Shown here: positions 17,098 through 26,523 of the stretch, one piece after another
Layout: each line of letters begins with the position of its first letter
Numbering within the stretch: position 1 is the stretch's first letter
Origin: DASPLX01 sp035627375
GTDB lineage: Bacteria > Pseudomonadota > Gammaproteobacteria > Burkholderiales > Burkholderiaceae_D
Length of the DNA: 64,000 bases
Assembly (NCBI GenBank): GCA_035627375.1
Contig: DASPLX010000010.1
Location: forward strand, 62,001 to 126,000
Direction of reading: 5' to 3'
The notes under the pieces: generated by a model
Told to the model about the DNA's origin: nothing
What the model saw: the letters and a program-made list of their open reading frames with translations, nothing else
Database searches by the model: none
Position numbers and translations under genes: made by a program

Positions 17098-17235
17098 GAG
17101 TCCTTGCGCGGAAATATCGACGGTGGTGACGACTAAAGGCGGGGCGCTCTTCTGCAACAGCCTCGCATGACAGCGCAAGACTTTTCGCGCTTCTCCACGG
17201 CCATCCTTGGCTTGGTGATTGAAGTTGCTGTTCAT
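16888..17235 (-). CDS. PilZ-domain protein (putative cyclic-di-GMP effector)
   Basis: A 115-residue single-domain protein. RKVLRCHARLL matches the start of a PilZ domain, where RxxxR binds cyclic-di-GMP. Only one Arg pair in the right spacing is visible (R17/R21), so the motif is plausible but not perfect. TTVDISAQGLSVMASENVPPG matches the D/NxSxxG motif in the form DISAQG. The C-terminal half (FRVGLQFTDVD) fits the end of the fold. It is convergent with, and overlaps, the extended frame of the DUF2334 gene. Strong codon and motif evidence supports this strand as the coding one in the overlap. Partner unknown. Confidence 0.85.
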   Translation of the reverse strand: MNSNFNHQAKDGRGEARKVLRCHARLLQKSAPPLVVTTVDISAQGLSVMASENVPPGTSCGIVFETLVKGKSAHIEAVAKVIYSICVGTTGFRVGLQFTDVDPASKTVVNQLLMP

Positions 17236-17445
17236 TGGAAAATTCTAGCGGAGAAGATAAAAGCGTCAAGCGCGTAGACACAACATTCTTGCAGAAATTC
17301 CGCTGGAAAAAACTCGAAAGTTGCCCGTTTGCATGAACATGGCGCTATAGTTGCGTTAAACCATCGGCGCGTTTTGCACGCGATGCCGGTGCCCTGCGAA
17401 ACCGGGGGAGATTCGCACGATGTGGTTTCAGGGAGATTCCGTGGC

Positions 17446-17460
17446 GCCGCTGGCAGCGGC
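17446..17460. other. Small perfect hairpin in the leader of the two-partner secretion operon
   Basis: GCCGCT and AGCGGC pair around a GGC loop, 35 bp before the TpsB start. The 260 bp between pilZ and the transporter gene otherwise hold a possible TATAGT -10 box (about 17346). I found no riboswitch consensus there. Confidence 0.35.
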
Positions 17461-17494
17461 GTCGCTGGCGAACCAACAGGACACAACAAATACA

Positions 17495-19087
17495 ATGAAA
17501 CGCCACTTATCGCGCATTCTCATGAGTGCGGCGCTTGCCGTGTCGTTTCCGCTTGTTCATGCGGCGGACGAGACCGACAACCCGATCGGCCGCTTCGATA
17601 TCGTTCGATTCCAGGTCGACGGCAATACCTTGCTCTCCGGGCAGGAGATCGAGAGCCTGTTGGCGCCCTACGCCGGCAAGAATCGCGACTTCGGCGACGT
17701 GCAGCGAGCGCTCGAAGCGCTTGAAGCGGCCTACCGGGCGCACGGCTACAACGTCGTGCAGGTGCTGTTGCCCGAGCAGGAATTGAACCAGGGCGTCGTT
17801 CACCTGGCGGTGGTCGAGACGCGGATCGGCAAGGTCACGGTCCAGGGCAACCGGGTGTTCGACACTGCCAATATCCGGCGCAGCTTGCCGGGACTGCGCG
17901 AAGGCGAGATTCCGAACATCGGCCGCATCTCGACCAGCTTGCGCATGGCCAACGAGAACCCGGCCAAGAAAACCAGCCTGCAGTTGCAGAGCGGCGACAA
18001 GGACGACGAGATCAACGCCTTGCTCAAGGTCGAGGATGGCAAGGAGTGGCGGATCGGCGCCAATCTCGCCAATACCGGTTCCGGCAACACTGGCAAGTCG
18101 CACGTCGGCCTTACCTATCAACATGCCAACGTCGCGGGCTTGGACCATGTGATGAGCCTGCAATACACGACCACCCTGGAAAAGCCGAGCCAGGTCAGCG
18201 TCTGGGGCGCCGGTTATCACGTCCCGCTGTACGCGCTCGGCGATTCGATCGACTTGTTCGGAAGTTATTCGAACGTCGATTCCGGCTCGATCACCGCCGG
18301 CATCTTCAATCTCCAGGTCAGCGGCAAGGGCGCCGTCTACGGCCTGCGCTACAACAAGGGCTTGGGGCGCACCGGCGATTTCGAATCGAAGCTGATTTTC
18401 GGCGCCGACTACAAGGCTTACAAGAACGACGTGCAATTGCAGGGACTGCAGATCGGCAACAACGTCACCGTTCATCCCCTGAGCATCGCCTGGCTCGGGG
18501 TCTGGACATTGGCGGCCGGCGAGGCGAGCGTGAACCTGGCGGCCATGGCCAACGTTCCCGGGGGCAGCAACGGCGGAGCGGACGATTTCAACCTGGCCCG
18601 CGTCGGCGCGTCGTCGCGCTACAAGCTCGTCCGCATCGGCGCCAGCCTGACGCGCGCCTTGCCGCAGGATTGGCAGATGCGAATGACGTTCAACAGCCAG
18701 TACACCGATGACGCGCTGATCCCGGGCGAACAGTTCGGCGCCGGCGGCGCGAGCTCGGTGCGCGGCTTCGCCGAGCGCGAGGTATCGAACGATACCGGCT
18801 ACGGCGGCAGCGCCGAAGTTTATACGCCCAACCTGTGCACCGCGATCCGGCGGGTGCCGGCGCAGTGCCGCATGCTGGCGTTCGTCGATGCCGCGCACGC
18901 TTCGCGCAACAAGCCGTTGCCGTCGGAGACGACCCAGGTGACGATCGCCAGCGCCGGCATCGGCTTTCGCATGACGCTCGACAAATACCTAGCGATGCAG
19001 TTCGACTACGGCCGCGTCGTCAAGGGCGGCGGAGTGCGCGAAACCGGATCTTCGCGCGCCCACTTCAGCTTGAACATGTCGTACTAG
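17495..19087 (+). CDS. Two-partner secretion outer-membrane transporter (TpsB, ShlB/FhaC family)
   Basis: A 530-residue Omp85-type transporter that carries the adjacent exoprotein across the outer membrane. The start ATG 17495 is preferred over the frame-open ATG at 17420 because it begins a signal peptide (KRHLSRILMSAALAVSFPLVHA). A POTRA_2-like domain (FQVDGNTLLSGQEIESLL; YRAHGYNVVQVLLPEQ) and a second POTRA (VTVQGNRVFDTANIRRSLPG) are followed by the ShlB beta-barrel, with the L6 motif SSVRGFAERE near residue 420 and the barrel ending HFSLNMSY with a terminal aromatic residue. It is immediately upstream of its cargo gene (18 bp gap). Confidence 0.93.
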   Translation: MKRHLSRILMSAALAVSFPLVHAADETDNPIGRFDIVRFQVDGNTLLSGQEIESLLAPYAGKNRDFGDVQRALEALEAAYRAHGYNVVQVLLPEQELNQGVVHLAVVETRIGKVTVQGNRVFDTANIRRSLPGLREGEIPNIGRISTSLRMANENPAKKTSLQLQSGDKDDEINALLKVEDGKEWRIGANLANTGSGNTGKSHVGLTYQHANVAGLDHVMSLQYTTTLEKPSQVSVWGAGYHVPLYALGDSIDLFGSYSNVDSGSITAGIFNLQVSGKGAVYGLRYNKGLGRTGDFESKLIFGADYKAYKNDVQLQGLQIGNNVTVHPLSIAWLGVWTLAAGEASVNLAAMANVPGGSNGGADDFNLARVGASSRYKLVRIGASLTRALPQDWQMRMTFNSQYTDDALIPGEQFGAGGASSVRGFAEREVSNDTGYGGSAEVYTPNLCTAIRRVPAQCRMLAFVDAAHASRNKPLPSETTQVTIASAGIGFRMTLDKYLAMQFDYGRVVKGGGVRETGSSRAHFSLNMSY

Positions 19088-19105
19088 CGCCGGGAGAAGA
19101 GAAAG

Positions 19106-22100
19106 ATGGCTAATCACTTTCCGCAAGCCGGAGGTGCGCTCTCCGGAACACGACGCGGTCTGCGCCGCAAGACGCTGACCCTGCTGCTGGCCGGCTGCTT
19201 CGCCGGCGGCGCGGCCATCGCGAATCCGACCGGACCGCGCGTCGTCAACGGCCAGGCGACGTTCACCAGCCAGGGAGATCTTCTCTCCATCGTCAACACG
19301 CCCGGCGCGGTCATCGACTGGCAGAGTTTTTCCATCAATCCCGGCGAAACCACGCGCTTCATCCAGGAAAACGCAGCGAGCGCCGTGCTGAACCGCATCG
19401 TGGGCCAGGATCCGTCCCGCATCCTCGGCGCCTTGCAATCGAACGGCAAGGTGTTTCTCATTAATCCGAACGGCGTCCTGTTCGGACAGGGCGCGCAGAT
19501 CGACGTCGGCGGCCTGGTGGCGTCCACGCTCAATATCTCGAACGAAGACTTCATCGGCGGACGGCTCAATTTCAAGTCCGGCCAGGGCGCGGCGGCGGTC
19601 CGGAACCAGGGCGCGATCACGACGCCCGCCGGCGGCCAGGTCTATCTGATCGCGCCGCAAGTCGAGAACAGCGGCATCATCACTTCGCCGAAGGGCGACA
19701 TCGTGCTGTCCGCCGGCCATAGCGTGCAATTGGTCGATTCCGCCGATCCCAACGTACAAGTCGTGGTCAGCGCACCGGAACATCGGGCCTTGAATCTCGG
19801 CCGCGTGATCGCCCAGGGCGGACGCATCGGCATCTACGGCGCGCTAGTGAGTCAGCGCGGCCTCGTTTCGGCCGATAGCGCGGTGGTCGGCGAGAACGGC
19901 AAGATTGTGTTCAAGGCGAGCCGGGATGCCGTGCTCGATGCCGGCAGCGTGACGAGCGCGACCGGGGAAGGGAAGGGCGGCGAGATCCAAGTGCTCGGCG
20001 AACGCATCGGCCTGTTCGGCGATGCCAAGGTCGACGCCAGCGGACAGGAGGGCGGCGGCACGGTCCTGATCGGCGGCGACTATCAAGGCAAGAATCCCGA
20101 TATTCCCAACGCCGCGACCACCTATTTCGGGGCGAATGCCGAAATCAAGGCGGATGCGAAAGCACGCGGCGACGGCGGCAAGGTCATTCTTTGGGCCGAC
20201 GATACGACGAAGGTCTACGGCCGGATTTCCGCCCGCGGCGGCGAACAGTCGGGCAACGGCGGCTTCGTCGAGACTTCCGGCAAGCGCAGCCTGGTGTTCC
20301 GTTCCCAGGTCGATACCGGCGCCAGGAACGGCAAGGTCGGCAGCCTGCTGCTCGATCCGCTGGATATCACGATCGCCGGCGGCGGTCCCGAAGCCGACGA
20401 CAACCTGGTCACGGCGGACAACCTGATCAGCGCCGCCGAGCCGGATACCACCACCAGCGTCACGATTTCCGAGAGCGCGCTCGAGGGCCTGGTCGGTGCC
20501 GTGACCTTGCAAGCCAGCGGCGACATCATCTTCAACGACTTGTCGGACAATGCGCTCAACTTGGCCAGCGTCACCAGCCTGACGCTCGAGGCGAACGGCA
20601 GCGTGACCGCGACGGCCGACGTCAACGACCGCATCGTCACCGCCGGCGGCAGCGTTTCCATCACGGCCGCGAGCGGCGATGTCAACATCGGCGGCGTACA
20701 GACCGGCGGCGGCGCGGCGACCATCTCGGCCGGCGGCAACGCCGTCATCCGTGAGATCAAGACCACGCCCGGCGGAGGCAACGGCGGCGACATCTCGGTC
20801 ACCGCCGGCGGCTTCATGACGCTCGGCGGCGGGCATATCGATGCGCGCGGCCCGGGAGCGGACGGCAACGTCACCCTCATCTCCGGCGGCGCCATCAGCA
20901 TGCAGACCGGCAAGACCATCTATGCCGATCACTTGAAGATGATCGCCGGCGGCGGCATCTACGGCACATCGAGCGCGGATGCAATGGGCACGGAGATCGT
21001 CTCGCTCAACGCCCGCAATACCGGTTCGTCCGTCATCAAGATCAACAACAGCGGCGGCAACCTCTCGATCACCGACCCGAATGCGCTCGGCTACGGCGTC
21101 AAGCAAGAGGCGACAGGCGCGCTGGTCGAACTCTCGACCGGCGTGGGCACCACCATCGAGATCAGCGCGCCGGTCAGCAGTGCCGGCGGATCGATCTCTT
21201 TCAACGGCATCAGCGGCATCAACCTGTATGACATGCCGTCGACGGAAGTGGCCTCGAACGGCGGCATGATCAACTTCTATTCGAGCAATCCCGACGCCAA
21301 GATCAGCACGGCCGCCGGCACGCAGATCGACAGCCTCGGCGGCACGGTATCGCTGCAGGCCGACAAAATGAGCCTGCTGGGCAGCATCAATGCGATCGGC
21401 GGCGCTGTCAAATTGGCCCCGCTGAACGGCACCGGCATCCACCTCGGCGCGAGCGCGCTCACCGACCTGACCAACGCCACGCTGGAATTGCACAATGACG
21501 AGCTATCCGGCATCACTGCGGCCAGGGTGTTGATCGGCGACGTTAATAGCGGCGACATCGACATCCAGAGCACGCTATCGACCGGCTTCACGATGATGGG
21601 CCTGACTTCGGGCGGCGCCATCACGCAGCAGGCCGGCGCCTTGCTGGGCGGTGCGTCATCGTTCAAGCTGATCGGCAACAGCGTGACGCTGCCGGAAGCC
21701 AATCCGACCGGCGTGATCGCCGGTTACACCACCGGCGGCGCTTTCCAATACCGCTCGGCCAACGGCGTCACCGTCAGCAGCGTGGACGGCTTGTCCGGCA
21801 TCGAAGCGGACGACGGCGGAGATGTGATGCTCGTCTCGGATCATGTCACCGGCATCAACCAGAGCGCGCCGATCATCGCCGGCGGCCTTGCCCTGGAAAC
21901 CATCGGCCCGGTGTTGCTGACCAACTCGAGCAACAGCGTCTCCAATATCGCGGCGAACCTGAGCGTCGGCGGTACGGGGATGGGCGATCTCATGTTCTAC
22001 AGCTCGACCGGTCTGAACGTCGGCGGACCGATCCTGGGCATCAGCGGCATTACAACCCATAACCGGAACGTCGGCCTGACAACCAGCGCCGGCAGCGCGC

Positions 22101-25087
22101 TCACCGTCACGCAAGGAATCAATGCCGGCACCGGCGGCGTGGCGTTGACGGCGGACGGCCTGACGCTGACCGGCACGGTGACCGCCGACCACGCCATGCT
22201 CAGGAATGCCACGGCCGGACGCAACATCACGCTCGGCGCGGCGGCTTGCCAGGCCGCGCCTTGCCTGACGATCACCAACCTGTCGAAGATCGCCGCGCCG
22301 TCGGTCGCGATCGGCAGCACCGACGCCACAGTCACCACCGGCGACATCTATGTCGCCGCCGTTACCGACAGCGTCGCCCTCCTCACGGATCGCAACGCGG
22401 CGACCACGCGCATCGGCCTGTTTGCCGGCGGCGCGATCACGCAAGGCGCCGCGATCGATGTGAATGACCTGGGTGTCGAGGCCGGCGGCACGGTCAATTT
22501 GAGCCAGGCGAACATAGTGTCGAATCTCGCCGGCGCCAGCTCCGGGACCTTCACCTTCGTCGGCGCCGATGCCGGCGGATTGACGGTGACCACGCTCAGC
22601 AGCGCCAGCGCGACCGCTCCTTATTCCATCAGCGGTATCGATAGCGGCAACGGCGCCATGTCGCTGACGAGCGGCATCGGCAATCTCACGTTGTCCGCCG
22701 GGATCAGCGCCGGCACGGGCGCGGTGTCGCTCACCGCGTCCTCCGGCGCCATTTCGGCCGCGGGCATGGTCAACGGCGGCAGCCTGTCCGCCACCGCCGG
22801 CAGCGGCATCATCCTGTTCAGCAATGTCGGTTCGGTGAACGCGACCAACTCCGGCGCGAACAGCAATATCTCGATCTCCAATATTTCCGCCCTGACCGTG
22901 AACGACGTCAAGCAGACCGCGCTCGGCGCCACGGGTTCGATCTCGGTGAGCGCCATCGGCGGGCTGACGGTGGCGGCCGGCAAGGAAGTGAAGACCGACA
23001 GCGGGAACATCGTCCTGACCGCGCACAGCCCGTTGACCGTGAACGGGCAAGTCACCTCCACCTCGGGCGGCATCACGCTCGAGGCCGGCGCTACCGGAGC
23101 GGCCAGCGACAAGCTGACGATCGCGTCCGGCGCCGCGGTGACCACCGGCGGCTCGGTGCTGCTGAAGGCCGGCGACGCCATCAGCGTCAACGGCACGGTC
23201 TCCGGCGCGAGCGTGAGCCAGATTCCGAACATGAACGGCCCGCCGCCGCCGACTCTCGCCGATTGTCTCGCCAATCCAAACCTGTCCGGCTGCGCCAGCA
23301 TTCTGCCGACGATCGATCAGTGCATAACGAATCCGAGCCTGGCGGGATGCAGCGTCGTGTTGCCGACCATCGACAAGTGCATCGCCGCGCCCACCCTGGC
23401 GGGGTGCTCCGTCATCCTGCCGACCTTGAGCCAGTGCGTCGCCGAGCCCGCCAAGACCGGCTGCAGCGCGGTATTGCCGACGCTGGCGCAATGCTCCGCC
23501 ACGCCGACGCTGGCCGGCTGCAGCGTAGTGTTGCCGACGCTCGACAAATGCGTCTCCGATCCGACCCTGGCCGGCTGCAGCGCCGTGCTGCCGACCTTGA
23601 GCCAATGCACGGCCGATCCGACCAAGACCGGCTGTTCGGTGGTGTTGCCGACCCTGGCCAATTGCACGGTGACGCCGACGCTGGAAGGTTGCAGCGCCGT
23701 GTTGCCGACGCTCGACAAGTGCATCGCCAATCCAACGCTGGCCGGTTGCACCGCCGTCCTGCCGACCATCGCCAGCTGCGTCGCCGATCCGACCAAGAGC
23801 GGCTGTTCGGTGGTATTGCCGACCCTGGCCCATTGCACCCTGACGCCGACGCTGGAAGGTTGCAGCGTCGTGCTGCCGGCGCTCGACAAGTGCGTCGCCG
23901 ATCCGACCCTGGCCGGTTGCACCGCCGTCCTGCCGACGATCGCGACCTGCGTGGCGACGCCGACCCAAGCCGGTTGCGCGGTGGTGCTGCCGGCGCTCGA
24001 CAAGTGCATCATCGACCCGACCCTGGCCGGTTGCACCGTCGTCCTGCCGACGATCGCAAGCTGCGTCACCGACCCGGCCAAGACCGGCTGCGCGGTGGTG
24101 CTGCCGACCCTGGCCCATTGCACGGTGACGCCGACGCTGGAAGGTTGCAGTGTCGTGCTGCCGGCCCTCGACAAGTGCGTCGCCGACCCGGCCCTGGCCG
24201 GCTGCACGGCGGTATTGCCGACGATCGCGACCTGCGTGGCGACGCCGACCTTGGCCGGTTGCGCGGTCGTGCTGCCGACACTCGACAAGTGCGTCGCCGA
24301 CCCGGCTCTGGCCGGCTGCGCGGCGGTTCTGCCGACGATCGCGAGCTGTATCGCCGAGCCGTCCAAGGGCGGATGTTCGGTGGTGCTGCCGACCCTGGCC
24401 AATTGCAGCGTGACGCCGACGCTGGAAGGCTGCAGCGTCGTGTTGCCGACCCTGGCCCAATGCACGGCGAACCCGGCCCAAACCGGCTGCGGCGTGGTAT
24501 TGCCGACGCTGGACCAATGCGTCGCGATTCCCGGCCTGGCCGGTTGCAGCGCCGTATTGCCGAGCCTGACGCAATGCATCTCCAATTCCTCGACGGCCGG
24601 CTGCAGCGCGGTCCTGCCGACTGTCAGCATGTGCTCCACCACGCCGACGCTGGCCGGTTGCGAAGTCGTGCTGCCGACGACGCCGACGCCGAACAACCAG
24701 CCGGTGACGCAAGTGATCAACTCGACCGTGAACACGGTCAACACGGCGACCACGCAGGTGGCAAGCGTCACGCCGACGAACACCGCCACGACCGTGCGCC
24801 CTGCGTCGGCGACGCCGACCTCGTCCAGCACGGCGAACACCGGTTCCTCGACTTCCTCGACATCGAACACGTCGGCATCGAATACTTCGACCTCGAGTTC
24901 GTCGAGCACCAGCACCAGTTCCTCCAGCGATTCGACCGCGAAGTCTTCCGACGGCAGCCAATCTTCGGAAAGCAAGGCCGAAGAGAAGAAATCCGAAGAG
25001 AAGAAGAGCGAGGAAAAGGAAACCGTGGCGTCCAACGACAGCGGAGCACAGAAAAATGAAGCGGCCCCCAAGATGTATTGCAACTGA
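19106..25087 (+). CDS. Giant TpsA-type exoprotein (filamentous haemagglutinin-like) with 25 cysteine repeats
   Basis: A 1993-residue secreted adhesin-like protein. An extended signal peptide (to about residue 40) precedes the TPS domain (about 41-290), with the hallmark segment INPNGVLFGQGAQIDVGGLVAST. It continues as a long Gly/Ser/Thr-rich beta-helix to about residue 1380. Residues 1387-1861 are 25 head-to-tail 19-residue units of the form C-x8-C-x2-VLPT-x3. A Ser/Thr-rich stalk and a Lys/Glu-rich tail (KAEEKKSEEKKSEEKE) follow, and the protein ends in MYCN. The TpsB gene directly upstream supplies export. The 3' end overlaps the next gene by 32 bp. No classical C-terminal toxin domain is present, so adhesion or surface-layer function is more likely than contact-dependent inhibition. 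Confidence 0.92.
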   Translation: MANHFPQAGGALSGTRRGLRRKTLTLLLAGCFAGGAAIANPTGPRVVNGQATFTSQGDLLSIVNTPGAVIDWQSFSINPGETTRFIQENAASAVLNRIVGQDPSRILGALQSNGKVFLINPNGVLFGQGAQIDVGGLVASTLNISNEDFIGGRLNFKSGQGAAAVRNQGAITTPAGGQVYLIAPQVENSGIITSPKGDIVLSAGHSVQLVDSADPNVQVVVSAPEHRALNLGRVIAQGGRIGIYGALVSQRGLVSADSAVVGENGKIVFKASRDAVLDAGSVTSATGEGKGGEIQVLGERIGLFGDAKVDASGQEGGGTVLIGGDYQGKNPDIPNAATTYFGANAEIKADAKARGDGGKVILWADDTTKVYGRISARGGEQSGNGGFVETSGKRSLVFRSQVDTGARNGKVGSLLLDPLDITIAGGGPEADDNLVTADNLISAAEPDTTTSVTISESALEGLVGAVTLQASGDIIFNDLSDNALNLASVTSLTLEANGSVTATADVNDRIVTAGGSVSITAASGDVNIGGVQTGGGAATISAGGNAVIREIKTTPGGGNGGDISVTAGGFMTLGGGHIDARGPGADGNVTLISGGAISMQTGKTIYADHLKMIAGGGIYGTSSADAMGTEIVSLNARNTGSSVIKINNSGGNLSITDPNALGYGVKQEATGALVELSTGVGTTIEISAPVSSAGGSISFNGISGINLYDMPSTEVASNGGMINFYSSNPDAKISTAAGTQIDSLGGTVSLQADKMSLLGSINAIGGAVKLAPLNGTGIHLGASALTDLTNATLELHNDELSGITAARVLIGDVNSGDIDIQSTLSTGFTMMGLTSGGAITQQAGALLGGASSFKLIGNSVTLPEANPTGVIAGYTTGGAFQYRSANGVTVSSVDGLSGIEADDGGDVMLVSDHVTGINQSAPIIAGGLALETIGPVLLTNSSNSVSNIAANLSVGGTGMGDLMFYSSTGLNVGGPILGISGITTHNRNVGLTTSAGSALTVTQGINAGTGGVALTADGLTLTGTVTADHAMLRNATAGRNITLGAAACQAAPCLTITNLSKIAAPSVAIGSTDATVTTGDIYVAAVTDSVALLTDRNAATTRIGLFAGGAITQGAAIDVNDLGVEAGGTVNLSQANIVSNLAGASSGTFTFVGADAGGLTVTTLSSASATAPYSISGIDSGNGAMSLTSGIGNLTLSAGISAGTGAVSLTASSGAISAAGMVNGGSLSATAGSGIILFSNVGSVNATNSGANSNISISNISALTVNDVKQTALGATGSISVSAIGGLTVAAGKEVKTDSGNIVLTAHSPLTVNGQVTSTSGGITLEAGATGAASDKLTIASGAAVTTGGSVLLKAGDAISVNGTVSGASVSQIPNMNGPPPPTLADCLANPNLSGCASILPTIDQCITNPSLAGCSVVLPTIDKCIAAPTLAGCSVILPTLSQCVAEPAKTGCSAVLPTLAQCSATPTLAGCSVVLPTLDKCVSDPTLAGCSAVLPTLSQCTADPTKTGCSVVLPTLANCTVTPTLEGCSAVLPTLDKCIANPTLAGCTAVLPTIASCVADPTKSGCSVVLPTLAHCTLTPTLEGCSVVLPALDKCVADPTLAGCTAVLPTIATCVATPTQAGCAVVLPALDKCIIDPTLAGCTVVLPTIASCVTDPAKTGCAVVLPTLAHCTVTPTLEGCSVVLPALDKCVADPALAGCTAVLPTIATCVATPTLAGCAVVLPTLDKCVADPALAGCAAVLPTIASCIAEPSKGGCSVVLPTLANCSVTPTLEGCSVVLPTLAQCTANPAQTGCGVVLPTLDQCVAIPGLAGCSAVLPSLTQCISNSSTAGCSAVLPTVSMCSTTPTLAGCEVVLPTTPTPNNQPVTQVINSTVNTVNTATTQVASVTPTNTATTVRPASATPTSSSTANTGSSTSSTSNTSASNTSTSSSSSTSTSSSSDSTAKSSDGSQSSESKAEEKKSEEKKSEEKETVASNDSGAQKNEAAPKMYCN
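23264..24688 (+). repeat. 25 tandem 57-bp coding repeats (cysteine repeat array)
   Basis: Twenty-five in-frame units of exactly 57 bp (19 codons), beginning at each first-Cys codon. The phase is constant: the first unit starts at 23264 and the twenty-fifth at 24632. The consensus is CxxxPxxxGCxxVLPTxxx, with variants LDK, LSQ, LAH, IAS and IAT at the unit end. The same variants recur in an ordered way (for example TLEGC..VVLPALDK and ADPTLAGC), which suggests duplication of multi-unit blocks. Two cysteines per unit give 50 cysteines in the array. Confidence 0.97.
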
Positions 25088-25919
25088 TGCGCTGACGCTC
25101 CTGGCGCAGTTGTTCGTCTGCCTGGCCCTTCTGGGACAGGGCGGACTGGTGTATGCGGCTTCGATCGCCGGCACCGTCACGCATCTGAGCGGGCCCTTGC
25201 TCGCGAAAAAAGCCGACGGCGCGGTCAAGGTGCTGTCGGTGAAATCGAGCGTCGAGTCGGGCGATACCCTGGTGACCGAAAAGGACACTTATGCGCGCGT
25301 CAAGTTCATCGACAACAGCGAAATCACGCTGCGGCCGGGCTCGCAGCTCAAGATCGACAGCTTCGTCTTCGACGAACAGAAGCAGGAAAACGACAATGCC
25401 TTCTTCAGCCTGGTCAAGGGCGGCTTGCGCGCCGTGACCGGAGCGTTGGGCAAGCGCAGCAAGGAGCGCTTCGGCATGAATACGCCGACCGCCACCATCG
25501 GCATTCGCGGCACGATCTTCGTCGCCGAGTACGTGCCGCCGGACGCCGCGGCGGTCGCTTCCTACCTGAACGCCAGCGTGGCCGCGGCCGGCGATGCGAT
25601 CGGCCCGCTCGAACCCCTGCGACTGGCCCAGAGCGGTCTCGGGGCTCCGGGAGGCGGCGCCATCGGCGGCCGCGCGCCCGGCTTGTATGTCCAGGTGCTG
25701 GACGGCATGATCCATCTGACCAACAACGGCGGCACGCAGAATTTCGCCGCCGGCCAGTTCGGTTTCGCGCCGAGTCTGCTGGCGCCGCCGGTGATCTTGC
25801 CGAACAATCCGGGCATTCAGTTCGCGCCGCCGCCGGCATTCAACACGAGCTCGGCCGGCGGGCAGAACAGCACGGCTAGCAACGGCCAGGGCAATAACGT
25901 CGATTGCGAAGTTCGCTGA
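25056..25919 (+). CDS. FecR-domain secreted protein (copy 1)
   Basis: A 287-residue protein with a signal peptide (hydrophobic LLAQLFVCLALLGQGGLVYA) followed by a FecR domain at about 45-155. The conserved core is RVKFIDNSEITLRPGSQLKI, then SLVKGGLRAVTGALGKR and TPTATIGIRGT. A Gly/Pro-rich tail follows, ending DCEVR. This FecR type is periplasmic or surface-exposed and is not an anti-sigma factor: there is no cytoplasmic domain or sigma-factor gene nearby. It starts inside the end of the exoprotein gene (32-bp overlap), so translation is probably coupled. It is closely related to the FecR part of the protein at 35654. Confidence 0.88.
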   Translation: MKRPPRCIATDALTLLAQLFVCLALLGQGGLVYAASIAGTVTHLSGPLLAKKADGAVKVLSVKSSVESGDTLVTEKDTYARVKFIDNSEITLRPGSQLKIDSFVFDEQKQENDNAFFSLVKGGLRAVTGALGKRSKERFGMNTPTATIGIRGTIFVAEYVPPDAAAVASYLNASVAAAGDAIGPLEPLRLAQSGLGAPGGGAIGGRAPGLYVQVLDGMIHLTNNGGTQNFAAGQFGFAPSLLAPPVILPNNPGIQFAPPPAFNTSSAGGQNSTASNGQGNNVDCEVR

Positions 25920-25932
25920 ACGGGGAGGCGAT

Positions 25933-26523
25933 ATGGTCGAGCAGCAGAAAGCGATGGACGGTTTCAAGCTGATGGGAGCCGGCGCCGCATTCAAGCAGAC
26001 GATTTGCGACATGATCGCCGGCGCGCGCCTGTTTTCCGATCTGCCGTGGGCCGATATCGAGGCGCTGTCCGGCTACGTCCAGTGTTACGAGGTCGCGAGC
26101 GGCACCGTCATCTTCAAGGAAGGCGCGCCCGGCAGCTATATGTGCGTGCTGATTTCAGGCGAAATCGAAATCCTCAAGGAAGATCAGGTTGGCCGGCTGC
26201 GCAGCTTGGTGCGGATCTCGCGCGGCAAGACAGTGGGGGAAATGTCGATCGTCGACGGCGAGCCTCGCTCGGCAACCTGCGTGGCGACCCAAGACAGCGT
26301 CGTGCTGCTGCTGACCAAGGACAATTACGGCAGGATCATCAAGGAGCGCCCGACGCTGGCGATCCACATCCAGTCGAAACTGGCGAAACTGATGAGCCAG
26401 CGCCTGCGCTGCCTTTCGGGGCAGCTTGTGGAATACCTGGGACAGGACACCAATGCGTGCGAGCCGCCCGACGCGGATGCCGGTCTGGAGACCGGCGCGC
26501 CTGAGGGCGATCCGGCTACTTGA
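25933..26523 (+). CDS. Cyclic-nucleotide-binding domain protein
   Basis: A 196-residue protein with one CNMP-binding domain (about 30-150) and no DNA-binding domain. The phosphate-binding cassette GEMSIVDGEPRSATC has the Gly-Glu and Arg-Ser residues that hold cAMP in CRP, so ligand binding looks intact. The start ATG 25933 has a GGGGAGG site. It is the last gene of the TpsB-exoprotein-FecR operon and converges on the GAF-GspE gene with an 8-bp overlap. With an adenylate cyclase and a class II phosphodiesterase gene a few kilobases away, cAMP is the likely ligand. Its output partner is unknown. Confidence 0.9.
   Translation: MVEQQKAMDGFKLMGAGAAFKQTICDMIAGARLFSDLPWADIEALSGYVQCYEVASGTVIFKEGAPGSYMCVLISGEIEILKEDQVGRLRSLVRISRGKTVGEMSIVDGEPRSATCVATQDSVVLLLTKDNYGRIIKERPTLAIHIQSKLAKLMSQRLRCLSGQLVEYLGQDTNACEPPDADAGLETGAPEGDPAT

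Noticed and set aside
17236..17494. Leader of the TpsB gene as a second cyclic-di-GMP riboswitch
   Set aside because: Lacks the GEMM-I junction, tetraloop stem and GGTAGCGGGG element; only a small hairpin is present.
23264..24688. 57-bp periodic repeats as a possible CRISPR array
   Set aside because: Units are contiguous with no spacers, keep an open frame, and encode a regular protein repeat.
21656..25288. 1210-residue minus-strand frame opposite the exoprotein gene
   Set aside because: Shadow of the TpsA gene and its repeats; composition (Arg/Gln/His-rich) is not protein-like.
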